A stretch of 64,000 bases of DNA from Cepaea nemoralis (GCA_014155875.1 JACEFZ010004239.1:182501-246500), one strand, 5' to 3'. Shown: positions 42,082 to 54,224, counted from the first letter of the stretch. Made by a program: numbers and translations. Notes: generated from the letters alone by a model not told the origin.

Positions 42082-44770
42082 TGTCAGAAGTCGGGGTGGC
42101 CCACCGGCTAGATGAAAGTATTATTCACTGGCGAGCAACCCCAAATAGTCAGAATCTGACTAGGGACAAAATCTATATGGCTGAACTACAGATTAAGCCC
42201 ATGAATATCCAACGTACAGCTCCAAGTGGCTCGTTACAAAATGAAATGAACTGTGCTGAATATTCGCCAAGGAATGGGAAAGAGAAGGTTAGCTAAGATA
42301 GATGTTTAAGTCTAAATATATGAGTATAGACAACTATCTCAGTACAGGTTTTTCTCCCTGACTGCTCCCTTCCTTGGTGTCTAAGTGAACCCCCACCAAT
42401 GTACACAACAACACGTATGCACAATTGGAAAAAATATAATGACAGAACTATGATACTACAACATTTATTTACTAATCATAAAAATAGACATATGATGGTT
42501 TGTACGATGATGATGATGAAATCATATAACATATTGTTATTGATGACAAACATTACGTAACTTATGTTACTTGACTATCTGGATTGGTGGTCCAGATCCC
42601 CACTCTCCAGTAGACTCAACAAAGAACAGCTTGCCGGTATTCTGACGAATCCTGTCAGTCCTGAAACTACCTAGTCTGTAGTCTCTAGTCTTGAGATCTA
42701 TAACATAGGTGCTCCTTGTGAGAGCTTGAAAGAAAGTCAAGAATGTGTTATATCTAGTTCTACATCAGCGCAATCCTAATTAAAACATATCATAACACAG
42801 ACATATACAATGACCAGTCTGGCCAAGTTTATCTTCCAGCTCTACTGCGTTCACCATCCTCCTTCTCCCTACTGTCTTTAGTCTGGGACGGGCTTTTCAA
42901 TTGTCTCACACGCCTGTAATTATTCCATTTCTGCCGCCCCATGTCCATGTCGCTAATACAGAAATTGTGTCATACAGCCGCTCCGTCCAAAGTTGGTTTA
43001 GCAGCTTACAGTGTCGGTAATGGTATTATAATACTGCCTGATCATCAGAGCTAAACAAGCCGTGACCAGTAGCTGTGCCAGGATTCCCATGCATTACCGT
43101 GAACGCACGCCCACAATACACTGAGAAAGGTTTAGCACCATATACCCTATACCAATTGTGGGTAATGTCTGTACCATTACACCTCTGATTCCAACACAAT
43201 CGTTGGCCAATGTGCCAATGCGCAGACAATAGCATAACACTTCATATTGGTAGGTTTGCATATGACAAATCAATATATCAAACATCCAATACACATAAAC
43301 ATATTGATTAAACTAGACATATTATGATACTTTAACATCATAGCATAATGCACTAGTTAGTTTGTATGTATACGAAATGAGACGTATATACACAAAAAGA
43401 ATATGTACGAAGCATATTCCTAGCATCGTATATTCATATGAAATTACACATACATACATCCAACATATCCATAAACATTATATTACTTCAAGATGGACAT
43501 CTAATGATACTCAACATAATAGCATCAGGCATTATTAATGAGTACTAATATTGTATAGCTACAAAATGAGATATACAACAAGTCTAATTGAAGTGACCAC
43601 ACAGACCAGCCATATTTGCTGATATGCCCGGTTTAATCACCACTTAGTTACTGCTGTTGTAAGAATTAAATAAATAGTCAGTTGACTATATTCTGTACAA
43701 CCAATGCACACAACAAAAAGGAGACTAGTCTAGTTTAGAAAGAAATGGCAAGCATCTGCTACGACACCTCAAGTATATCTAGACAAGATCTGCCTTTCAC
43801 AAGTTTCTCCTTCTCAGAAGAGTACTACATGAAGCACAATGATATTGAACACAGAACTTAGAAGGAACACTCAAGTAACCTACGACAATGATAGTTCTTG
43901 CGATAACCTAGATCAGATATAGACTGACTAGTTACTAAGAAATAATTCTCCTAGTGAAATCTAGCAACATAAGAATCATAAATGTGACCATAGAACATTG
44001 AGATAGTTCCTACCTGTTCAGAGATTTTTTTCGTTTCTAACATGACCAGAGCTAGGGACCCTTATTTAAGCTGAGTCCAGCAGACCCTATTATCTCCTTG
44101 GCACCTTTCTGTCTGGTATGACAGAAACATGCTGACCTCCTATAGGTAACTAATTCTATTCAAGTGTTGGGCTAGTTCACGCCTCTTTTCCCATACAGGC
44201 TGACTTATCTCCCCCTGGCAGTCATAATGCTTTCTGAACCACTAACCATCACCATAGTGTCACACCTGGATGGTTTTGAGTTGCCAGCCCCAGATCAGTT
44301 TCACAGTTTGCTCTCCAGTGTCTGGTACAAAGTCCACAGGCCCAGTGTTAATTGCCTCTGCCAGACATCCAACACCTAATTTCTGAATCCAGTCCGAATG
44401 GTTTATTATCCTTCTAACACCCCGCCTTTCTACCTGTCTACAGGAGTTACTAGCCTCTAGTCAAGTTTAGGATCAGTTTTACAAGGTCTGTTCACACTCT
44501 GTTGAGTCTGTGTGAATGGCTGGACTTGGCATGTTTATAGCTCCAGGTTGCTTGTGTCAGGCCTGGGCAGTTTTAATTTCCACTCACAGTCGCGGTTCAT
44601 TTAACACTGCATAACTGTGTGGTGTTATTATCAATTCTGGGTCTATTTCTCCTTTCCCCAGCATTCTTTATGATAGAGAATTTCATTCCTTGTTCTGTAA
44701 TATCTCTACATTGTTCATCAAAAGTGAACCGAAATTTGTTCTGGGAAGTAAAGGCTGCCAATTCGTGACA
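42082..44770 (-). repeat. 3' LTR
   Basis: Length 2689 bp, with TGTCA/TGACA short inverted ends. A minus-strand AATAAA lies near 42463-42470 (seen as TTTATTTA), close to the transcript's far end. It contains no recognisable gene. Confidence 0.93.
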
Positions 44771-44790
44771 GAGCTTCCCCCTAAAAAAAA
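44771..44790 (-). other. Polypurine tract of the LTR element
   Basis: On the minus strand the sequence just 5' of the 3' LTR is a T-run followed by AGGGGGAAGCTC. It abuts the LTR, the expected place for the plus-strand primer. Confidence 0.8.
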
Positions 44791-44842
44791 GTTTCTGCCA
44801 GAAATCTTTTGTCAAAGCACGCCGTACATCCCAGAATAATGC

Positions 44843-46972
44843 CTAAGCACTCTCCGTTCTGTATCTGCCTAAAGGTTTCCAATATTCCTTGTGGCAGTGG
44901 GTTGTCCTGCATCTGCATAAAGACGTCCCATTTCCATAATCGAAGGATACTCTGGATAGGTCCTTGTACTTGGTCTTCGGCCAGGATTCCATGCAATAGC
45001 TTGGTAAAATCCGGTAATTGTCAGGAGGTTGTAATTTTACCCCTCTGGGAAAGATCACAATCAACGGGATTCTTCTACGCCTCTGGGCAGCAATTGTTTT
45101 ACACCATTCACTCACGTGATTTACTCCTTTCAGCCGAGGATGTACCCGTAGTGAGGTCTTGCATAAGCTGGCCACAGCAAAGCTTGTCTCCGTGATATTC
45201 CTCCATCCTTTATAGATCCTTAACAGATCCATCAATAGCTTCCTTTTAAAAGGAATAATGTTACACATCATGGTCCCATGATATAAATTCAACTGGCGCT
45301 TTCCTCCTTCAAAGTCGGGCGTAACAATCGTCCCTCCTCGGTGTCGCGGTTTCTTCCCCTGATATTCAGTTAATGGGCTGAGTTTCTCTGCATTAGAGTT
45401 TCTTGTACAAACCGTGCTAGAAATTGGAAATTTAGTGTGCCAAGTTGTCCTGCCTTGAGAAATAACATAGTTACTCCAGGGCGATAAAGTGGTGTTACTT
45501 TTGAATAAAGTATCCACAAATAGCTGATCTACTCCTATCAAATCGACCTGACTGAAGGGTAGATTGAGTCCTAAGAGTGTTGATTCCAAACCACTCTTGA
45601 CTTCTGTTACTTCAGGTCCCTGTTGCTGGAATTCCCTGATAACTTCAGCTAATGAGATGATAGGCGTTTCTTCCTCCATCTTGTGCAAAGAATTTTCTTC
45701 TTTAGCAACTACAGACAATGTTGTCTGCACAATATCAGAGTCCATATTCTGGCTCCTAACAATTCCCTGTGTTTCCTGAGTCTCCGAACTGGTATACTGT
45801 GAGATAACAACTGGAAATGTTTCCTGGTCTGGATGTTCCTCTCTGGTCGTGCTTTCATGGGCTAAGTCCAGTTGAGGTAAATCCGGTGGTGGGCTGTCTA
45901 AGCAATCCATCACAATAGGTAAATGATTTGAACTGAGATCTAGTGTCTTGTCCTGAGCTGCAGCCTCAAAGATCACAAGGGGTTCCGGGTCGTCCTTCAT
46001 CCCACTGTCAGTCAAATTTAATCCCACTTCTTCCTCATCTGGGCTGAAGGGAATACTAAGGTCGGTTCCCTCTCGATCTCCGACCTCCTTAAAAGATGTC
46101 CTCAGGTAATCTTCCTCTTGAGTTTCACCTCTCGTTGAAGTAAAATGAGATTCCTGGGAGTCTTGTACTGGCGGACCAGTTAACCCACTAATCTTGTGGC
46201 ACAAACAGTTGTCCTCTAGGTAACTGTTACTAGGTAAATTATCTGAACTGATAATTAGTGACTCTTCCCGCGTTGCAGCAGTGAAATTCATCTGGGATTC
46301 CGTTTCTTCCTTCCTCCCTATTTCAGTCATATGTAATTCCACTTCGTGATTCTGTGAACAGAAGGGAATGTGAGAATCGGCTAGGTCTCCGCCTGCGACC
46401 TCATTAAAGGTTGTCTTCAGTTCCTCTTTCTCTCGAGATTCATTTCTCGTAGACGTTAAGTGGTTTTCCTGAAGGTCCTGTACTGCAGTTAAACCACTAT
46501 TGCCGTGGTGCAAACAGTTATCACGTTTGTGACTGTTTGAAATGCCCTTGGCACGTTTTTTCTTCCCTCTTTTCCGTTTAGGACTGGGTCGAATGAGAAC
46601 CTGTAGTTCCCGGTCCACTAACTCTGATTCCGCGGTGGGTGGCAAAGATGTCCCTTCCTTCCTGGTTGGGTGAGCATCCATATCTCCTACCTTATGTTCC
46701 GCTAGAAAGGTTAGCTTCTCTGCATTGACTACTTCCATATGCTTTTTATTAATCTCTGCTTCTTCAGTTTTGCTACGCTCTTTTGCTTCAAATAACTCAT
46801 TAATTGTTTTAGTCATCTGTTCCTCCGCCATGTCCCACTCTTTCATCTCGTCTCTGATGTATATTTCTAATTGTTCTCCTGTTAAGCCCTCTATTATGCC
46901 TAACCTTCTCGTGGACTCTAAGTAATCTGTGCGCGCCTTCAGATAATCTAGATCCTGGGAAGGTGAGTCCAT
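44843..46972 (-). CDS. 709-aa protein of unknown function in the LTR element
   Basis: This is the only large intact frame in the window not explained by a simple repeat. The ATG at 46972 is 637 bp after the 5' LTR and the stop is 72 bp before the 3' LTR, so it fills the element's coding space. Residues about 1-95 are charged and probably helical (LTGEQLEIYIRDEMKEW), reminiscent of the start of some retroelement Gag proteins; this is an impression only. Residues 132-143 (KRKRGKKKRAKG) look like a nuclear localisation signal. Residues 151-252 and 254-355 are a tandem duplication of one acidic, Ser/Thr-rich unit: DNCLHHGNSGLT and DNCLCHKISGLT, HLTSTRNES and HFTSTRGET, LKTTFNEV and LRTSFKEV. The C-terminal 170 residues are basic. 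I see no CCHC knuckle, D(S/T)G protease, YxDD or HHCC motif. The function is unknown. Confidence 0.75.
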   Translation of the reverse strand: MDSPSQDLDYLKARTDYLESTRRLGIIEGLTGEQLEIYIRDEMKEWDMAEEQMTKTINELFEAKERSKTEEAEINKKHMEVVNAEKLTFLAEHKVGDMDAHPTRKEGTSLPPTAESELVDRELQVLIRPSPKRKRGKKKRAKGISNSHKRDNCLHHGNSGLTAVQDLQENHLTSTRNESREKEELKTTFNEVAGGDLADSHIPFCSQNHEVELHMTEIGRKEETESQMNFTAATREESLIISSDNLPSNSYLEDNCLCHKISGLTGPPVQDSQESHFTSTRGETQEEDYLRTSFKEVGDREGTDLSIPFSPDEEEVGLNLTDSGMKDDPEPLVIFEAAAQDKTLDLSSNHLPIVMDCLDSPPPDLPQLDLAHESTTREEHPDQETFPVVISQYTSSETQETQGIVRSQNMDSDIVQTTLSVVAKEENSLHKMEEETPIISLAEVIREFQQQGPEVTEVKSGLESTLLGLNLPFSQVDLIGVDQLFVDTLFKSNTTLSPWSNYVISQGRTTWHTKFPISSTVCTRNSNAEKLSPLTEYQGKKPRHRGGTIVTPDFEGGKRQLNLYHGTMMCNIIPFKRKLLMDLLRIYKGWRNITETSFAVASLCKTSLRVHPRLKGVNHVSEWCKTIAAQRRRRIPLIVIFPRGVKLQPPDNYRILPSYCMESWPKTKYKDLSRVSFDYGNGTSLCRCRTTHCHKEYWKPLGRYRTESA

Positions 46973-47609
46973 ATTTGCTAATGGCTATATTCAGGTAAGC
47001 TCCTATGTATCTATCAAATTCAGAGCTAAGCTAGAAAGACAAGAGTGAACCAATGACAGCAGAACCTAAACCAATGTGTAGAGTTTAGCCTCAGCAGTGA
47101 AAGACAACTGAAAGTAATATTCAAGTAGTTTCTGGCGACCGCAGTGAAGTAAGTGTGAGAGATATACTACACAGTAATCAATACTAATATTTACCTAAAT
47201 AAATATTAAAATGCACTGCATACATGTCATAATAAAACTGGCATAAGTAAGCATAAAATGGCAAATCAGTCAAGCAGTTAAATCATCAAACACATCAACG
47301 TAAATATGATTAAAGTGATCAGTTATCATTAAATGATGAATGATACACTAATTGATATGAATTAAAATAATTATCAATAAATGATAGATAATGGTAGTTT
47401 TCTCATAAGTTCTTATCTGTTATACTTTTAAAAAGTTATATTTGTACTCTGTAACTTCCTCAACTAAAATTAGCTACATCTGATGATAGTCTATTTTGAT
47501 GACTGAAGATTACAAGAGTTAACTTTTAAAATCGTATGTCTAGGGTCTAGTACCGGAGTCTATTGAAAGCGGGAAGTCCGAATTCAAATACCGTACGAGA
47601 AGCCCAATC
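46973..47609 (-). other. 5' leader of the LTR element with possible primer-binding site
   Basis: A 637-bp AT-rich leader with no long frame. Next to the LTR, the minus strand reads GAT and then TGGGCTTCTCGTACGG, a TGG start suited to pairing with a tRNA 3' end of the form CCGTACGAGAAGCCCA. The cognate tRNA cannot be identified from here. Confidence 0.55.
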
Positions 47610-50292
47610 TGTCAGAAGTCGGGGTGCCCCACCGGCTAGATGAAAGTATTATTCACTGGCGAGCAACCCCAAATAGTCAGAATCTGACTAGGGACAAAAT
47701 CTATATGGCTGAACTATAGATTAAGCCCATGAATATCCAACGTACAGCTCCAAGTGGCTCGTTACAAAATGAAATGAACTGTGCTGAATATTCGCCAAGG
47801 AATGGGAAAGAGAAGGTTAGCTAAGATAGATGTTTAAGTCTAAATATATGAGTATAGACGACTATCTCAGTACAGGTTTTTCTCCCTGACTGCTCCCTTC
47901 CTTGGTGTCTAAGTGAACCCCCACCAATGTACACAACAACACGTATGCACAATTGGAAAAAATATAATGACAGAACTATGAGTTACAATACTACAACATT
48001 TATTTACTAATCATAAAAATAGACATATGATGGTTTGTACGATGATGATGATGAAATCATATAACATATTGTTATTGATGACAAACATTACGTAACTTAT
48101 GTTACTTGACTATCTGGATCGGTGGTCCAGATCCCCACTCTCCAGTAGACTCAACAAAGAACAGCTTGCCGGTATTCTGACGAATCCTGTCAGTCCTGAC
48201 ACTACCTAGTCTGTAGTCTCTAGTCTTGAGATCTATAACATAGGTGATCCTTGAGAGAGCTTGAAAGAAAGTCAAGAATGTGTTATATCTAGTTCTACAT
48301 CAGCGCAATCCTAATTAAAACATATCATAACACAGACATATACAATGACCAGTCTGGCCAAGTTTATCTTCCAGCTCTACTGCGTTCACCATCCTCCTTC
48401 TCCCTACTGTCTTTAGTCTGGGACGGGCTTTTCAATTGTCTCACATGCCTGTAATTATTCCATTTCTGCCGCCCCATGTCCATGTCGCTAATACAGAAAT
48501 TGTGTCGTACAGCCGCTCCGTCCAAAGTTGGTTTAGCAGCTTACAGGGTCGGTAATGGTATTATAATACTGCCTGATCATCAGAGCTTACAAGCCGTGCC
48601 CAGTATCTGTGCCAAACTTCCGTGAATTACCGTCCACCATACGATGAAAAGGTTTAGCACCATATACCCTATACCAATTGTGGGTAATGTCTGTACCATT
48701 ACACCTCTGATTACAACACAATCGTTGGCCAATGTGCCAATGCGCAGACAATAGCATAACACTTCATATTGGTAGGTTTGCATATGACAAATCAATATAT
48801 CAAACATCCAATACACATAAACATATTGATTAAACTAGACATATTATGATACTTTAACATCATAGCATAATGCACTAGTTAGTTTGTATGTATACGAAAT
48901 GAGACGTATATACACAAAAAGAATATGTACGAAGCATATTCCTAGCATCGTATATTCATATGAAATTACACATACATACATCCAACCTATCCATAAACAT
49001 TATATTACTTCAAGATGGACATCTAATGATACTCAACATAATAGCATCAGGCATTATTAATGAGTACTAATATTGTATAGCTACAAAATGAGATATACAA
49101 CAAGTCTAATTGAAGTGGACCACACAGACCAGCCATATTTGCTGATCTGCCCGGTTTAATCACCACTTAGTTACTGCTGTTGTAAGAATTAAATAAATAG
49201 TCAGTTGACTATATTCTGTACAACAAATGCACACAACAAAAAGGAGACTAGTCTAGTTTAGAAAGAAATGGCAAGCATCTGCTACGACACCTCAAGTATA
49301 TCTAGACAAGATCTGCCTTTCACAAGTTTCTCCTTCTCAGAAGAGTACTACATGAAGCACAATGATATTGAACACAGAACTTAGAAGGAACACTCAAGTA
49401 ACCTACGACAATGATAGTTCTTGCGATAACCTAGATCAGATATAGACTGACTAGTTACTAAGAAATAATTCTCCTAGTGAAATCTAGCAACATAAGAATC
49501 ATACATATGACCACAGAACATTGAGATAGTTCCTACCTGTTCAGAGATTTTTACGTTTCTAACATGACCAGAGCTAGGGACCCTTATTTAAGCTGAGTCC
49601 AGCAGACCCTATTATCTCCTTGGCACCTTTCCGTCTGGTATGACAGAAACATGCTGACCTCCTATAGGTAATTAATTCTATTCAAGTGTTGGGCCAGTTC
49701 ACGCCTCTTTTCCCATGCAGGCTGACTTATCTCCCCCTGGCAGTCATAATGCTTTCTGAACCACTAACCATCACCATAGTGTCACACCTGGATGGTTTTG
49801 AGTTGCCAGCCCCAGATCAGTTTCACAGTTTGCTCTCCAGTGTCTGGTACAAAGTCCACAGGCATAGTGTTAATTGCCTCTGCCAGACATCCAACACCTA
49901 ATTTCTGAATCCAGTCCGAATGGTTTATTATCCTTCTAACACCCCGCCTTTCTACCTGTCTACAGGAGTTACTAGCCTCTAGTCAAATTTAGGATCAGTT
50001 TTACAAGGTCTGTTCACACTCTGTTGAGTCTGTGTGAATGGCTGGACTTGGCATGTTTATAGCTCCAGGTTGCTTGTGTCAGGCCTGGGCAGTTTTAATT
50101 TCCACTCACAGTCGCGGTTCATTTAACACTGCATAACTGTGTGGTGTTATTATCAATTCTGGGTCTATTTCTCCTTTCCCCAGCATTCTTTATGATAGAG
50201 AATTTCATTCCTTGTTCTGTAATATCTCTACATGGTTCATCACAAGTGAACCGAAATTTGTTCTGGGAAGTAAAGGCTGCCAATTCGTGACA
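47610..50292 (-). repeat. 5' LTR
   Basis: Length 2683 bp, nearly identical to the 3' LTR except for scattered substitutions, a small insertion (GAGTTACAATACTAC near 47969-47990) and a divergent patch at about 48581-48652. As the 5' LTR it should carry the promoter; AGCTTAAATAAGGG near 49582-49596, read on the minus strand, is a TATA-like candidate. Confidence 0.93.
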
Positions 50293-50297
50293 AACAT
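50293..50297. repeat. LTR element target-site duplication, right (AACAT)
   Basis: Matches AACAT at 42077-42081. Confidence 0.9.
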
Positions 50298-50307
50298 AAA
50301 CGGCATT

Positions 50308-50546
50308 TTTTTGTGCATATCCTTTACAGGACATCGCTGTCAACATCAGCATCTTTCAGCTGTATGTTGATTTCTTGGTAAGATTACGCTCAGTAGTTTG
50401 CCATTGCTTTCTGAGCTGCCGGCTCAGTTATCCCGCAAGTCACCAGCGGGGATCGAACCGCTCCCAGCTCTCGCCCCGCTACGAGACTCTGCATGATAAA
50501 CGGGATTACGGAGAAAGTGTTGTAACCCCTCGGCCAGAGAGACCGG
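50308..50546 (-). mobile_element. SINE-A, full length, in array Q copy A
   Basis: A 239-bp SINE. On the minus strand it starts with GGTCTCTCTGGCCGAGGGG (A box), has GGTTCGATCCC as a perfect B box, and ends GCACAAAAAAA. A perfect 13-bp duplication, CATAAACGGCATT, flanks it (50295-50307 and 50547-50559). Part of its left duplication is also the LTR element's duplication, so the LTR element landed beside an already inserted SINE. Copy B of the array lacks both. Confidence 0.93.
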
Positions 50547-50760
50547 CATAAACGGCATTATACATAGATAAATATGTTACCATAGAACATAGACGACATT
50601 TTATCAGGAGAAATATGTGTCCGTAGAACATAGACGACATTATACATAGATGAATATGTTCCCATAGAACATAGGCGACATTATAAATAGATAAATATGA
50701 TCCCATAGAACATAGATGACATGTTACATACAGACATATGTAGAAGATGGCTGACATTTG
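50547..50760. repeat. 44-bp array Q, copy A, right remainder
   Basis: ATACATAGATAAATATG, CCATAGAACATAGACGACAT units continue the array after the two insertions and align with 59270-59395. Confidence 0.88.
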
Positions 50761-51540
<780 letters not shown>

Positions 51541-52210
51541 CAGTCAGTTATCAGTTATCAGTTGGGGTATCTTCATTGCACTCCGGACAGGTCCATAGAT
51601 GCTCAGACCCTCACCCCAGCATACGCATCAGCGTCCGGTGGCTAATAGTGCCAGTTCTGTGTTGGTTGACGAGGCACCTCTTTTTCCCGATGTACCTCTC
51701 GCGTCTGGCCGTGCCGATTCTTACTCCCAAGTCTTTCATCATGGACAGCAATGTGGATTCACTGACGTCAAAGTCCTCTGTTCTCGCCATATCTTTAAGG
51801 ACGTTAATAACATCGGCACGATCCATGGGCTGGCCATCTACAGGGGGTGCAGAGCCAGCCAGTTTATCAGCTCGTTCATTTCCTTCGACTCCCGCATGTC
51901 CCGGGACGAAGATGAAGGTGACTTTACGGACAACAGACTTCCGCAGCGACTCAGTCCACTGTCTACGTACAAATCCAGCTTCGACCTTCTGAATCATGCT
52001 CATTGAATCACTTAGTACACACACGTTGGTATAATGCTGTGATTCCAGCCATATGAAAGCCTGTGTAACTGCCATCACCTCCATCGTCATGCTGCTCGTG
52101 GTCATAGAGTGAGCACCACTGGATTCTTGAACTGTTCGGCCCGCTGAACGGGCTGTAAATGCCCACGCACTTCTCTGCTGCTTTACAACAGATCCATCTG
52201 TATAGATCTC
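51541..52210 (-). pseudogene. LINE-N copy: RNase H domain with 3' tail
   Basis: The minus-strand frame starts abruptly at EIYTDGSVVKQQRSAWAFTA and carries the RNase H residues: D in YTDGS, E in TMEVMAV, D in LSDS and D in GHAGVEGNERAD. It continues CLVNQHRTGTISHRTLMRML, then a stop, then GSEHLWTCPECNEDTPTDN and another stop. A tail of CTGATAA-like units follows (TTATCAGTTATCAG on the plus strand). One in-frame stop and the lost 5' part make it dead. It sits exactly between the duplication edge (51540) and hAT sequence. Confidence 0.88.
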
Positions 52211-52603
52211 AACTCGAACCTTGAGCATGTTTGGTAGCACATATCTGTGTGAGCAGCTGTTTTCTGTGATAAAGATTAACAAACCATCACACAGGAGTCG
52301 TCTCACTGGTGAACATTTGCAATCCATTATGAGAATCTCATTGACACAAAACATTACTCCCAACATAAAGGAACTTGTAGTCAAGAAAATATGCCAAACA
52401 TCGTGCACTGACAAATTGACATAAGAATGAAAATGTGTATACCAATGATGTTTTATTATTAAAACTTTTTTTTCTGTTTTTATTTATATTAATGTTTAAG
52501 AAAGGTTTAATTTTCGGCTTATTGAATGTTTATCATGTCTGGCTTGCAACCTAACGTGTGATTTGAGTTTTGGCCCGCTGAGCGATTCAGTTTGACACCC
52601 CTG
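52211..52603 (+). mobile_element. hAT transposon, right part with C-terminal transposase and right terminus
   Basis: The frame from 52221 reads MFGSTYLCEQLFSVIKINK and HRSRLTGEHLQS, then TQNITPNIKELVVKK. This is the C-terminal dimerisation region of hAT transposases of the type that gave rise to vertebrate GTF2IRD2/ZBED-like proteins. An AT-rich 3' UTR follows and the element ends CAGTTTGACACCCCTG at 52603. The 8-bp CCTTAGAA at 52604-52611 follows directly. The catalytic core and everything upstream are missing, replaced by LINE-N. The matching left end is at 61781. Confidence 0.88.
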
Positions 52604-54150
52604 CCTTAGAAGAATATGAAATAGACCAGGTCATCAGACTGCTGAACGCAATATATGATACCTCCTGACTTTTTAATTCGATATTTATTGCTATTCCGAA
52701 GACATCAGGAAACTTGAAATGTGATCAACATCGAACGATTACTATAATGAGCCACATCACGAAGTTTTTGCTAAGAATTATCATGCAAAGGGTTAGGAAG
52801 AAAATACAACCCGAAGAGCAATGTGGGTTCGTAAACGGCAAGGGTACAGTAAATGCTGTATATTTGCTGAGAACATTAATCAAACGTTCTGTAGAAGTAA
52901 TGTAAATGTAGTAAATACATGTAATGTAAAAAATAGTAAATGTAAGAGTAGTAAATACATGGATGGCTTGGCCATGTGGCGTGGTCCAGACACTGAGCTG
53001 ATCCACGACTCTGGTGATCGAGTGAGATGGCGAAACATGACCGTCCACGCTTATCGGCATTGAGCATGATGATGATGATTGAGAAAAGGCTTTAAAAGTA
53101 AAAACATATATGTACGTATCTTTAATATACTACATAAAAGCGTTTGACAATGTGATACACGAGGACATAATCGTAACTACTAGAACAATTAAACACTTAT
53201 GGCAAACATCTACGAATAATAAAGGACATATACTGGCAGAAAACAGAAACCATATGAATCAACAACCATTTAGGAACATTTCAGTGCATAAAGAATGGTA
53301 TCAGACAAGGAAGTGTACTGGCTCCTGGTTTGTTTTCATTATACAGTTAGAAAATGAGATATATAGAAAATATGCCAGGGATAACGGTTGGTGATCGTAA
53401 TATAAATAACCTACGTTGTACCGATGCCACCGTCTTGATAGCAGCAGGTCAGGTAGCAATTCACAACAATGGTCCTCAGTTCGAATAATGGAAAGGCAGA
53501 AATAATATCATTTAATTAAAAAAATAATAATAACTATAGAAATGTATCCCAATGGGTCTGAGGTGTGATAATGCCATCACATGTTGTTGGCCGGAGAGCA
53601 AGGAGGGATAGGTGCCAGTCTTTCTTTCACTTTGGCAGGTGACGAATTCAGACTCGAATCCGCATCCGGACATGCTCAAGACATTATCAGTATAGTAGTA
53701 TCCAACAAATGGGGCCTGCCTATCAAACAAACAGATCGTGCGAAATGTACGGCTATGGTAAATGGTGTTGATTTGGGGAAGGTGCAGGAATTCAGATATC
53801 TAGACACATGAATAACATGAAATGAAAGATATATCAAAGAGATCAAGACCACAACTGGACAAGGAAAAACTAAATTTTATAAAATGAAAAACGCCATATT
53901 CATTAAATCCTTGTCATTGGAGATTTGAAAAAGAATTTTTGAATGTTACATAGAAACCATTTTAACACACGGCTAAGAATCGTGGACAATTAGTAAACAA
54001 GCAAAAACAAGTCCCAAGAAGGTTCAGAGATGTGCTTGTACAGCAGAATGCTGGACATTACTTGGACAGCCAGAATTAGTAATCTAAGCATTTTGAAAAA
54101 GGATGTGATTACGAAATGGTCCATGATCACATCCGTATGTTGGCATGGAA
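52604..54150 (+). pseudogene. LINE-A copy 2, 3' half (reverse transcriptase)
   Basis: From the hAT target duplication onward the codons read ALEEYEIDQVIRLLNAIYD, then SGNLKCDQHRTITIMSHITK, EEQCGFVNGKGTVNAVYLL and IKRSVEV. After an intervening (ATGTAGTAA)-like stretch come YIKAFDNVIHEDI (RT motif A), QRYQTRKCTGSW in a broken motif B, RCTDATVLIAA in place of the YADD motif, and VQEFRYLDT, SLSLEI and ESWTISKQA. Stops are frequent and the catalytic DD is not intact. The LINE begins here only because the hAT split it; the upstream half of the same family lies at 60540-61780. Confidence 0.82.
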
Positions 54151-54224
54151 AATATTCATGCTCTCAACAGTGTTACTTTAATGTGTTTGCTGGCCTGGTG
54201 CCATGGGATCTTAAAACCTATCAT

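Larger units (their letters stand above)
42082..50292 (-). mobile_element. LTR retrotransposon, 8.2 kb, apparently non-autonomous
   Basis: Two direct repeats of about 2.69 kb (42082-44770 and 47610-50292) both start TGTCAGAAGTCGGGG and end CCAATTCGTGACA. A 5-bp duplication, AACAT, flanks the whole. On the minus strand a TGG lies three bases after the 5' LTR and starts a possible primer-binding site (TGGGCTTCTCGTACGG). A polypurine tract (AGGGGGAAGC) ends two bases before the 3' LTR. The internal region is only 2.84 kb and holds one ORF of 709 codons without protease, RT, RNase H or integrase motifs. A normal Gypsy or BEL interior is about twice that size. The LTRs differ by roughly 1-2 % by eye apart from one patch, so the insertion is fairly young. 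It would need enzymes from another element. Confidence 0.92.

Noticed and set aside
44597..44815. A 72-codon ORF across the polypurine tract into the LTR
   Set aside because: It spans the LTR boundary, and its LTR part appears with a different start in the other LTR (50119-50352). It is probably chance.
44843..46972. An assignment of the 709-aa ORF as a known gag-pol
   Set aside because: No CCHC, protease, RT, RNase H or integrase motif can be seen, so no family name is given.
42082..50292. A segmental duplication instead of an LTR element
   Set aside because: TG/CA ends, a 5-bp target duplication, a polypurine tract and an empty site at copy B favour a retrotransposon.
51611..52414. A 267-codon minus-strand ORF as a single protein
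   Set aside because: Only its C-terminal part is RNase H. The first 65-70 residues are antisense to the hAT C-terminus on the plus strand.
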